From contig JASFOJ010000129.1 of assembly GCA_050116575.1 (NCBI GenBank), positions 1-13,971 of the forward strand: a stretch of DNA of 13,971 bases, written 5' to 3'. Shown piece by piece: positions 7,536 through 13,007 of the stretch. The stretch is from JAKEGK01 sp050116575 (GTDB taxonomy: Bacteria > Pseudomonadota > Gammaproteobacteria > SZUA-152). The notes under the pieces are model-generated. The model did not search any database. It saw only the letters and a list, made by a program, of their open reading frames with translations, and was not told the origin of the DNA. Both the position numbers and the translations under genes were made by a program. Every line of letters begins with the position of its first letter. Within the stretch, counting starts at the first letter, position 1.

Positions 7536-7922
7536 ATGCGTATACTCCATACTATGATTCGCGTGGGTGACCTGGAACGCTCTATTGAATTTTATACTCA
7601 GGTGCTGGGGATGAAATTATTGCGGCGTAAGGACTATCCTGATGGTGAATTTACTTTAGCGTTTGTAGGTTACGGCGACGAATCAGACAATACGGTTATT
7701 GAGCTCACATATAACTGGGATACTGAGCAGTATAATATTGGCGATGGTTTTGGGCACATCGCTATAGAAGTTAATGACGTTTACCAGGCTGCTGACAAAA
7801 TTCGAGCACAAGGCGGAAAAATTATTCGGGATGCCGGACCCATGAATGCGGGTACAACGATTATTGCATTTGTTGAGGATCCTGACGGTTATCCTATAGA
7901 ATTAATCGGCAAGAAAGACTAG
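7536..7922 (+). CDS. gloA: Lactoylglutathione lyase (glyoxalase I)
   Basis: A 128-residue cytoplasmic enzyme of the short, nickel-activated class. It isomerises the methylglyoxal-glutathione hemithioacetal to S-lactoylglutathione, detoxifying methylglyoxal. All four metal ligands fall at the same positions as in the E. coli enzyme: His5 (ILHTMIRV), Glu56 (VIELTYNW), His74 (GFGHIAIEV) and Glu122 (GYPIELIG). The two beta-alpha-beta-beta-beta repeats of the vicinal-oxygen-chelate fold are both present, and length matches the family. Start is ATG 7536, with a weak GGGA ribosome site about eight bases upstream. It begins 44 bases after the sigma-fusion gene on the same strand, so co-transcription is possible, although a small hairpin (ATTGTT/AACAAT, 7506-7524) sits in the gap. 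It converges on the hvf operon. Confidence 0.96.
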   Translation: MRILHTMIRVGDLERSIEFYTQVLGMKLLRRKDYPDGEFTLAFVGYGDESDNTVIELTYNWDTEQYNIGDGFGHIAIEVNDVYQAADKIRAQGGKIIRDAGPMNAGTTIIAFVEDPDGYPIELIGKKD

Positions 7923-7924
7923 TT

Positions 7925-7974
7925 GCAAAAACGGTAACGGTAAATTTCTACTCGTGTTTGCTGTTACTATTTGC
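7925..7974 (-). terminator. Terminator between convergent gloA and the hvf operon
   Basis: A 12-bp stem (7933-7944 with 7957-7968, including G-U pairs, 12-base loop) is flanked by a further GCAAA (7925-7929) / TTTGC (7970-7974) match. On the minus strand the stem runs into CCGTTTTTGC, a short U tract, so it would best end the hvf operon. It lies about 65 bases beyond the hvfX stop. On the plus strand the T tract is weaker, but it may also serve gloA. Confidence 0.5.
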
Positions 7975-8038
7975 CGCCAGGTTGCACCGATGAACGACTA
8001 GTTCGATAAAAATTATGGCGGGATTAGGCGTTATGCGT

Positions 8039-8686
8039 CTAACCTGCTTGTGCCGCCTCGGCGCCTGCAGCATTCATATTTCGATCTGCTTTTCGCTTGA
8101 GTTTTTGCTTGATCCAGTAATCGGCGCTGACATACCGGCCACCGCCCATAAAAAATAGCGCCATAAGCATAACAAAGTAGGTGGCTGCCCACTCAATGCC
8201 GTTGTTGGAAATCACAAAATTTCCGGTTTCTGTTAACCAATCATAGTGACCGTATTCCTGCAGCAGGGCTCGGGCTTTTTCCAACCGTGTTGCGGCTCCG
8301 TCAAGTGCGTCACAGTTGAACAGGCACATGGACTTGTCCGAAACCGCCTGCCAGCCATTTTTCCAGTGCACAGTGAACGTTGCAACCAACATGGTAATCA
8401 TTAAAGGGATTGATGCCCAGCGTACTGCGAATCCCAGCAGCAACGCCACTGCGCCGCCTACCTCGGCGGAAGTAGCCAGAAAGGCCATCATTTCCGGCAT
8501 AGGCAGTCCCAATCCCCACTCGGAGTTACCAAACCAGGCTGCGGTATCATCAAAGGAATGTAATTTGTTGGTACCGGCCAACCAGAATACAGGAAACAGG
8601 TACAGGCGTAATAACAGTGGTGCCATAAAGTCAGCCCGCCGCGTGGCATCCAGATAACCTTGTATTCTATAGATATAATTCGACAT
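8039..8686 (-). CDS. hvfX: DoxX-like membrane protein of the MNIO RiPP operon (HvfX-type)
   Basis: A 215-residue inner-membrane protein. Four hydrophobic segments are visible at about residues 20-38, 64-87, 90-107 and 163-181, the DoxX four-helix pattern, with typical LRLYLFPVFWLAGTNKL in the first helix. An inserted loop (110-162) carries Cys121 and Cys125. A basic tail (KQKLKRKADR) follows. It is the last gene of the operon, starting four bases after the hvfC stop with a good GGAG ribosome site eight bases before ATG 8686. DoxX proteins regularly close HvfA/bufferin operons, and a role in peptide maturation, redox chemistry or copper handling at the membrane has been proposed for the family. 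The precise reaction here is not shown by the sequence. Confidence is high for DoxX and good for the HvfX assignment, which rests on context. Confidence 0.88.
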   Translation of the reverse strand: MSNYIYRIQGYLDATRRADFMAPLLLRLYLFPVFWLAGTNKLHSFDDTAAWFGNSEWGLGLPMPEMMAFLATSAEVGGAVALLLGFAVRWASIPLMITMLVATFTVHWKNGWQAVSDKSMCLFNCDALDGAATRLEKARALLQEYGHYDWLTETGNFVISNNGIEWAATYFVMLMALFFMGGGRYVSADYWIKQKLKRKADRNMNAAGAEAAQAG

Positions 8687-8690
8687 AAAA

Positions 8691-9500
8691 TTACTCCAGC
8701 AACTTATGGGTACCTAAAATAATATCCCGTTTAAACCATTGCCGCATGGTCTGTAAACCGCCGGTTACTACGGCATCGGGATTGGGATGCTCCATTTCAT
8801 CCGCTATTTGTAATAACAGTTGCATACCGTGCGCTTTCGTTTCACGTTGTTCATTTATTTTTAACAAGTCCAGTAGCTGTGCACTGACCGGCTTTAATTC
8901 CATAAACTGAACGTCATCCGCAAAATCCCGATAAACCACCAGGAAAGTTTGACCGGAACCGGCAGGATGGAAGTCCGGGCTGACCTTGTGTACAGGATAT
9001 TGGTAGTGAAGTGGCCAGGTGAGCGGCGAGATTGCCGGCGCTTCGTCCAGCAGGTTTCCCTCTCTGTTAATGTCAATCAGTTTCGGTTCTTCATCAGCGA
9101 CGCTTGCCGCTATTTCCATCCATTCATAATGTGCGAGTTCAAGGAGGTATTCCGGGTCGCCGGTTTGGGGGGAATGTTCAGATTGTAGAAACTGTAAAAA
9201 TTCCTCCGCCAGTTTCATGAAAATTGGGGTACGGCATTTGTGATTGGCAATAAATGCTCTGACCATGGCGTGCCATTTTGATGGCGGTGTAATTTCCTTG
9301 AGTACTGGAAAGAAACTGGCCAGCAGATCCTCGATATTGTTAGAAACCAGTTCACGATAGACGGCCATACGTTGTTCTTCAATGCCGTCTGGAGTTTTAT
9401 GATTTATCGGATCACGAATGGTTGCGGTGAATTCCAGCTGTGCTCGCTGAAACGCCGGAAGTTGATCGTGTTTAATTGAGGGGTTGTCAGGTAAAGTCAT
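8691..9500 (-). CDS. hvfC: DUF2063-type partner protein of the MNIO maturase (HvfC-type)
   Basis: A soluble protein of 269 residues from ATG 9500. The N-terminal part (about residues 10-105) is the DUF2063 'putative DNA-binding' domain (FQRAQLEFTATIRD, RMAVYRELVSNNIEDLLASFFPVL). The rest is a second alpha/beta domain with LLELAHYEWMEIAAS. In HvfB/HvfC-type systems this protein works with the iron oxidase to bring in and modify the precursor peptide; despite the domain name a DNA-binding role is not expected. The start was chosen because ATG 9500-9498 overlaps the hvfB stop as ATGA, which implies translational coupling. A longer frame opens at GTG 9539 and would add 13 residues overlapping hvfB by 43 bases, which is less likely. 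It is followed by hvfX after four bases. Confidence 0.9.
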   Translation of the reverse strand: MTLPDNPSIKHDQLPAFQRAQLEFTATIRDPINHKTPDGIEEQRMAVYRELVSNNIEDLLASFFPVLKEITPPSKWHAMVRAFIANHKCRTPIFMKLAEEFLQFLQSEHSPQTGDPEYLLELAHYEWMEIAASVADEEPKLIDINREGNLLDEAPAISPLTWPLHYQYPVHKVSPDFHPAGSGQTFLVVYRDFADDVQFMELKPVSAQLLDLLKINEQRETKAHGMQLLLQIADEMEHPNPDAVVTGGLQTMRQWFKRDIILGTHKLLE

Positions 9501-10366
9501 TTCTGTGCACTTGCCCTCGGTGCAGTACATTGTTGCCACAGCGATTGGATTTTATGAATGTTGCTAATTTCGCGAACCAATTCATTCATCGGTGGAATAT
9601 TGAAATCCCGTTCCAGTAGGGTAGGGATAACCCCAAAATGCTCGTAAGCTTTGTGAAGTAACGACCAGACCGGGTCAACGATGCCGGAGCCGTGGCTATC
9701 AATAATCAAATCTGTGGTTTGCTGATAGTGACCGGCGATATGAAAATAACAGATACGCTGGGCAGGCATGGCCTTGAGAAAACGTTCGGCGTCGTAGCCA
9801 TGGTTTATACTGTTCACATAGATGTTGTTGATGTCCAGTAACAAGTTGCAATCAGCTTTGTCCAGTACCGCGAGGATAAAGTCAATTTCATCCATTTCCA
9901 TACCGGGAGCCGCGGTATAGTAGGAGGCATTTTCCATTGCGATGCGGTGGCCCAGGATGTCCTGTACCTGTTGGATACGGTTCGCGACATAGTCTACCGC
10001 TTGCGGTGTGAACGGGATGGGCATCAAGTCATAAAGGTGACCGTCATCACTGCAGTAACTCAAGTGTTCGGTATAGGTATCAATGCCATGAGTGTCCAGA
10101 AAGTGGCGAATATCTTTCACCAGTTCAATATCCAGCGGCGCCGGGCTGCCGATGGACAGAGACAGGCCATGCGTAACGAATGGGTGGCGTTCGGTTAATG
10201 CCCTGAATTGTTTTGCCATTTTGCCGCCCAATGTCATCCAGTTTTCCGGCGCTATTTCGAAAAAATTAATGGCCGGTGGTACACTTTGTTGCAGCGAGTC
10301 CAGCATGACCCGCCGCAGCCCCAAACCGGCGCCATTAACAGGAAATTGACGATTAAGATCAGGCAT
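9497..10366 (-). CDS. hvfB: DUF692 multinuclear non-heme iron oxidase (MNIO) RiPP maturase, HvfB-type
   Basis: A 289-residue TIM-barrel protein of the MbnB/TglH/HvfB family, which uses two or three iron atoms and oxygen to modify cysteines in a ribosomal peptide. Expected iron ligands and conserved motifs are present: His66 (VTHGLSLSIG), Glu100-His101 (YTEHLSYC), Glu145-Asn146 (IAMENASYY), Asp178 (LLLDINNIY), His209 and His213 (YFHIAGH), Asp223/His225 (IDSHG) and Glu252 (LLERD). Length matches the family. Start is ATG 10366, with a poor ribosome site; it lies 61 bases after the hvfA stop and is probably co-transcribed. The stop overlaps the hvfC ATG. By analogy with Haemophilus HvfB, the likely substrate is the cysteine-repeat peptide encoded by the preceding gene, with cysteines converted to oxazolone/thioamide groups. 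That chemistry is inferred from the family and neighbours. Confidence 0.95.
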   Translation of the reverse strand: MPDLNRQFPVNGAGLGLRRVMLDSLQQSVPPAINFFEIAPENWMTLGGKMAKQFRALTERHPFVTHGLSLSIGSPAPLDIELVKDIRHFLDTHGIDTYTEHLSYCSDDGHLYDLMPIPFTPQAVDYVANRIQQVQDILGHRIAMENASYYTAAPGMEMDEIDFILAVLDKADCNLLLDINNIYVNSINHGYDAERFLKAMPAQRICYFHIAGHYQQTTDLIIDSHGSGIVDPVWSLLHKAYEHFGVIPTLLERDFNIPPMNELVREISNIHKIQSLWQQCTAPRASAQK

Positions 10367-10427
10367 AGCCGTTGTTGTCCGTTAACCTACAGTTCATTGA
10401 TATTATGTTTGTCTCGAACATGGCGCT

Positions 10428-10763
10428 TTATTTTTTGTTGTCACCGCATTTGGATTCGCCACAACTGCCATCCTTCTTTGTTTTCGCGACTTTTTTGGCT
10501 TTGTTGTCACCGCATTTGGATTCACCGCAACTGCCGTCCTTTTTTATTTTCTTGACGGGTTTTTTGTCGCCGCATTTGGATTCGCCGCAACTGCCATCCT
10601 TGTTTTTTCCCGTTCCGTCATGACTTGCAACCTTGTATCCGTAATCAAGGTCGGTGAAGCCAAAAGGATTGGAATCAGCGGATGTGGCAATTGTGGCGCT
10701 CAAAGTGCCCGCCAGTACTGTCGCTCCGATCGCCAAAGAAACTGCGTTTCGACGATGTTTCAT
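10428..10763 (-). CDS. hvfA: Exported cysteine-repeat RiPP precursor peptide, HvfA/bufferin-like metallophore
   Basis: A 111-residue precursor. Residues 1-29 look like a Sec signal peptide (basic MKHRR, then a hydrophobic run to about residue 27, with likely cleavage after TSA at 29). A short spacer (30-54) follows, then three copies of KDGSCGESKCGD starting at residues 55, 75 and 97. They are joined by lysine-rich linkers (KKPVKKIK, NKAKKVAKTK). All six cysteines (59, 64, 79, 84, 101, 106) lie in the repeats as C-x4-C pairs. The doubled motif DGSCG-ESKCG resembles the EGKCG motifs of HvfA-type peptides, whose cysteines are modified by an MNIO and then bind copper in the periplasm. Start is ATG 10763, seven bases after a strong AGGAGA. 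Immediately downstream lie the MNIO, its partner and a DoxX protein. Function is inferred from motif and operon; the exact modification is unknown. Confidence 0.9.
   Translation of the reverse strand: MKHRRNAVSLAIGATVLAGTLSATIATSADSNPFGFTDLDYGYKVASHDGTGKNKDGSCGESKCGDKKPVKKIKKDGSCGESKCGDNKAKKVAKTKKDGSCGESKCGDNKK
10440..10601 (-). repeat. Three near-identical 36-bp in-frame repeats coding the cysteine core motif
   Basis: Units lie at 10440-10475, 10506-10541 and 10566-10601, separated by 30 and 24 bases of diverged, lysine-rich coding sequence. They differ from each other only at a few synonymous positions while the encoded twelve residues are identical. The pattern suggests recent internal duplication of the core, or strong selection on the peptide, and the copy number could vary between strains. 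Confidence 0.9.
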
Positions 10764-10770
10764 ATTGAAT

Positions 10771-10776
10771 TCTCCT
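10771..10776 (-). promoter_or_regulatory. Strong ribosome binding site of hvfA
   Basis: AGGAGA on the minus strand, seven bases before the hvfA ATG. It is the best ribosome site in the operon, whereas hvfB has almost none, consistent with far more precursor than enzyme being made. Confidence 0.75.
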
Positions 10777-10801
10777 GATTGGTTGGTAAATACATAGTTC
10801 G

Positions 10802-10854
10802 GTTACATAGTGCCGTTAGTTGGATGTTTGTTACAGGGTGCGGGAAAAAATTTT
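10802..10854 (-). promoter_or_regulatory. Candidate hvf operon control region: direct TGTAAC repeat with upstream A/T run
   Basis: On the minus strand TGTAAC occurs at 10835-10830 and again at 10807-10802, 28 bases apart, each followed by a CCGAAC- or AAAC-like sequence. An A/T run (AAAATTTTTT, 10845-10854) lies just upstream and could act as an UP element. GTAAC-type -35 elements are known for some ECF sigma factors that control bufferin operons, but I could not find a convincing matching -10. It could equally be a repressor site. It lies 40-90 bases before hvfA. Confidence 0.35.
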
Positions 10855-10996
10855 CGGCGGTGATATAACTTGTTGCCGTGCTGGTTGTTTTAGGTGGGAT
10901 AGCGTGAGAAATGAATTATGTGCGGTGTTTCGGCAACACTTGTACTCATGAGCTTATGGCAGTGGTGGGTGTGCCGGCGGGCACCAGTACGATGAT

Positions 10997-11425
10997 TTAT
11001 TTGTTAATTTTCGCGATGCACGTCAGGTAACTATTATTGTCAAACGGAATCTGGTTGCGTTGCACTTGCCAGATCATTTCCGCCAGGCATTCCATAATAA
11101 GATGTTCAACCTCATGAGCATCCTGATGAATTTCCAGTAAGCGCTGGTAATGATCCTTGATGCCGGGTGGCTGATTAATGCTGATCTGTTCCTTGATGGC
11201 GATATGCAGGCTCATATGCAAAAACGGATTGGTTTCGCCCATCTCCGGAAAATAATCTTTATCTCTCGATTGTTCGGGGTTTTCGAGCAATGAGTGATAT
11301 TCCGGATGCAATAAAATCGCTTCCACGAACATGGCTTCAACGGGCTCCATCACCTGTTGCTTGCAGTGTTTTTCCCAGGCGGTGAAAAACATCTGCCGAC
11401 TTTGATCGCGGTCGATGTCAAGCAT
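10997..11425 (-). CDS. DUF1841 family protein
   Basis: A 142-residue soluble, mostly helical protein of unknown function. The core DKDYFPEMGETNPFLHMSLH, with the conserved NPFLHM..H motif, and the following VEHLIMECLAEMIWQVQR are characteristic of the DUF1841 family of proteobacteria. Two conserved histidines (in MSLHIAI and DAHEVEHL) and acidic residues might bind metal, but no reaction is known. It starts at ATG 11425, eleven bases after the nth stop, so it should be in the same transcript. This nth-DUF1841 pairing is seen in other gammaproteobacteria and may hint at a DNA-repair link, which is only an inference from position. No signal peptide or membrane segment is seen. Only a short GC hairpin (10971-10984) without a U tract follows it. 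Confidence 0.88.
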   Translation of the reverse strand: MLDIDRDQSRQMFFTAWEKHCKQQVMEPVEAMFVEAILLHPEYHSLLENPEQSRDKDYFPEMGETNPFLHMSLHIAIKEQISINQPPGIKDHYQRLLEIHQDAHEVEHLIMECLAEMIWQVQRNQIPFDNNSYLTCIAKINK

Positions 11426-11436
11426 AGTGGTTACCG

Positions 11437-12072
11437 TCAGTCATATATCTTACCTTTGTATTCACACAGGTCTTCGATGATACAAGCGCCGCAACGGGGT
11501 TTTCTGGCCACACAAGTATAGCGGCCATGCAGGATCAGCCAGTGGTGCGCGTCGTGTTTGAATTCATCCGGAACAAATTTTAATAGTTTTAGCTCCACTT
11601 CCACAACATTTTTGCCGGGCGCTATGTTGGTGCGATTGGCGACACGGAAAATATGGGTATCCACGGCGATGGTCGGTTCACCAAAGGCGGTATTTAAAAT
11701 GACATTGGCGGTTTTGCGGCCTACTCCCGGCAGTTTTTCCAGCGAGACCCGGTCGTTAGGTACCTTGCCTTTATGCTCCTTGACCAGTATGTCGCAGGTC
11801 TTAATGATATTCTTGGCTTTGCTGTTATAAAGGCCAATGGTCTTAATGTATTCCTTAAGGCCTTGTTCTCCCAGATTCAGGATCTTGCGCGGCGTATTGG
11901 CAACCTTGAATAACCTGGCGGTTGCTTTATTAACCCCTTTATCCGTAGCTTGTGCCGAAAGTACTACCGCGATCAATAGTTCGAAGGGTGTTTTATAGTG
12001 AAGCTCCGTCCTGGGAGTGGGTGTGTGCTTTTTCAGGCGAGCGAAAATTTCATTACGTTTTTGACTGTTCAT
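11437..12072 (-). CDS. nth: Endonuclease III, base-excision repair glycosylase/AP lyase
   Basis: A 211-residue enzyme, identical in length to the E. coli protein. It removes oxidised pyrimidines from DNA and nicks the abasic site. The helix-hairpin-helix LPGVGRKTANVIL (114-126) contains catalytic Lys120, and Asp138 in VDTHIFR is the second catalytic residue. The [4Fe-4S] cluster ligands C-x6-C-x2-C-x5-C are at 187, 194, 197 and 203, exactly as expected. Start is ATG 12072; the ribosome site is weak, but a good promoter lies just upstream. It is the first gene of a two-gene unit with the DUF1841 gene. In some gammaproteobacteria nth follows the rsx/rnf electron-transport genes, which are absent here; instead a large gene-free region lies upstream. 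Confidence 0.97.
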   Translation of the reverse strand: MNSQKRNEIFARLKKHTPTPRTELHYKTPFELLIAVVLSAQATDKGVNKATARLFKVANTPRKILNLGEQGLKEYIKTIGLYNSKAKNIIKTCDILVKEHKGKVPNDRVSLEKLPGVGRKTANVILNTAFGEPTIAVDTHIFRVANRTNIAPGKNVVEVELKLLKFVPDEFKHDAHHWLILHGRYTCVARKPRCGACIIEDLCEYKGKIYD

Positions 12073-12086
12073 TGGTCGTTATTATG

Positions 12087-12114
12087 GTTATAGATAAACA
12101 AAATGTTTGATCAA
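12087..12114 (-). promoter_or_regulatory. Promoter of nth
   Basis: On the minus strand TTGATC (12114-12109) and TATAAC (12092-12087), with 16 bases between, match sigma-70 boxes in 4 and 5 of 6 positions. The -10 ends about 15 bases before the nth ATG, so the leader would be very short. The -35 lies in a perfect TTTGATCAAA palindrome (12107-12116), a possible regulator site. Confidence 0.5.
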
Positions 12115-12147
12115 ATATACTGGTCTCTGGCCCAGGATCTTTAATGA

Positions 12148-12183
12148 GGCCGGGGGTGGTGACGTCATTTGTTTATCCCGGCC
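12148..12183 (+). repeat. GC-rich inverted repeat
   Basis: GGCCGGG (12148-12154) pairs perfectly with CCCGGCC (12177-12183) around a 22-base spacer containing GACGTC. A second GACGTC and a near-palindrome follow at once (12181-12193). No T tract follows on either strand, so its role is unclear; it might be a protein-binding site or a stalled-hairpin element. Confidence 0.4.
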
Positions 12184-12369
12184 GACGTCCGGCGCTATTC
12201 GACAGCTTGGATATAAACCTATGAGCCAATGATAACGAATTTTTGGCCGTCAGTCCGGCGTGATTATGAAAACCCGGAAAAACAAGTGCTTGGTGCCCGT
12301 TACAGCGCCAAATGGTTAAAATTTTGTATTTGCTACCGACTTTGATGTACCGATTTTCTGACAGGGTTT

Positions 12370-12378
12370 TTATACACA
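12370..12378 (+). promoter_or_regulatory. DnaA box (consensus match)
   Basis: TTATACACA matches the DnaA box consensus TTATNCACA at every position. It sits 60 bases before the AT-rich block and 190 bases before the inverted pair of boxes, with the same orientation as the first box of that pair. Confidence 0.6.
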
Positions 12379-12437
12379 ACTGACCTGGGATGTTTGTGAA
12401 AAGGTTGGAAAATTGTCAAAAACCCGGCGCATACACC

Positions 12438-12481
12438 TTGTATTATAGATAACTAATTGAAATTAAAAGAATAATACATTT
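12438..12481 (+). other. AT-rich block, possible DNA unwinding element
   Basis: Only 6 of 44 bases are G or C. The block is bracketed by an 8-bp inverted repeat, TGTATTAT (12439-12446) with ATAATACA (12471-12478). Placed between DnaA boxes it resembles the unwinding region of an origin, but AT-rich intergenic DNA is common and it may instead be promoter-like. Confidence 0.4.
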
Positions 12482-12559
12482 GCACGGATTGTAATCATTT
12501 TGTCACAAAACCGCGAATTACCGACCTGTGAGCCACTTATTCCTAAGGTTGCACACATA

Positions 12560-12584
12560 GTTATCCACAGCTTTTGTGGATAAC
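12560..12584 (+). promoter_or_regulatory. Inverted pair of perfect DnaA boxes
   Basis: TTATCCACA (12561-12569) on the plus strand and its exact complement TGTGGATAA (12575-12583) are separated by GCTTT. With the flanking G and C they form a perfect 10-bp inverted repeat. Both are strong-type DnaA boxes. A pair in this arrangement could load DnaA at an origin, titrate it, or regulate the downstream lipoprotein or upstream nth. Confidence 0.7.
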
Positions 12585-13007
12585 CTGTCCGGCGGTGCTC
12601 CGATTATTAATACCGGTTTTAACCACTGTTTCCCAGTTGTGTTTCTGGTTAAATGCCTTCATTTTCTGGCTGTTAATTACTTATATCTTACTGGAATCGT
12701 TATTGCCCCGTTTTCAGGGTACCTTCGTGACACCTCCTGCAATGCCTTTCTATTCTGCCAACTTTGCGAATTGGTCGCCATTTGTACAGAAAATCTACTA
12801 AATATTTCAATTTAACAGCCGAAATAGAAACAGGATCACAGTCGGCGTGTTCCGCGCCGTGCTTTGTTTGCAGAAATGTAGCGCCCCGGGCGGGAACCTG
12901 CGTTCACGCTGTTCGTTGTGATAACGCCGGGTGGTTTGTACAGATGATGAGGTGGCGGGAACGCCTTGATTAAACGAAAAATGGAATCAACCCAAAGGTA
13001 GGTAATC

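Larger units (their letters stand above)
12073..13007 (+). other. 935-base gene-free region between divergent nth and the lipoprotein gene
   Basis: No convincing gene is seen. Short frames at 12173-12379 (minus) and 12574-12815 (plus) have no ribosome site, no recognisable domain and overlap structural elements. The region contains the nth promoter, a GC-rich inverted repeat (12148-12183), a DnaA box at 12370, an AT-rich block at 12438-12481, a pair of inverted DnaA boxes at 12560-12584, and about 420 further bases leading to the lipoprotein start in which only small GC hairpins are visible (for example CGGCG/CGCCG near 12844-12860). Confidence 0.7.

Noticed and set aside
9501..9539. N-terminal extension of hvfC reading MYCTEGKC, resembling the EGKC core motif of HvfA peptides
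   Set aside because: It lies inside the end of hvfB in another frame and precedes the more likely coupled start; the likeness is a single short match, probably chance.
10440..10601. Three 36-bp repeats with 24-30-bp spacers, similar in size to a CRISPR array
   Set aside because: The repeats are in frame inside a secreted peptide gene, differ at synonymous positions, have Lys-coding spacers, and no cas genes are nearby.
12173..12379. 68-codon minus-strand frame in the gene-free region
   Set aside because: No ribosome site, no recognisable domain, unusual composition, and it overlaps a DnaA box.
12574..12815. Two overlapping plus-strand frames of 75-79 codons
   Set aside because: They begin inside the DnaA-box inverted repeat, overlap each other in different frames and lack a ribosome site; the hydrophobic composition reflects T-rich DNA.
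12830..13007. Possible c-di-GMP (GEMM) riboswitch before the lipoprotein, suggested by a CGCCGGGTGG-like segment
   Set aside because: The conserved GEMM core and tetraloop-receptor sequences were not found; only a partial likeness to one arm.
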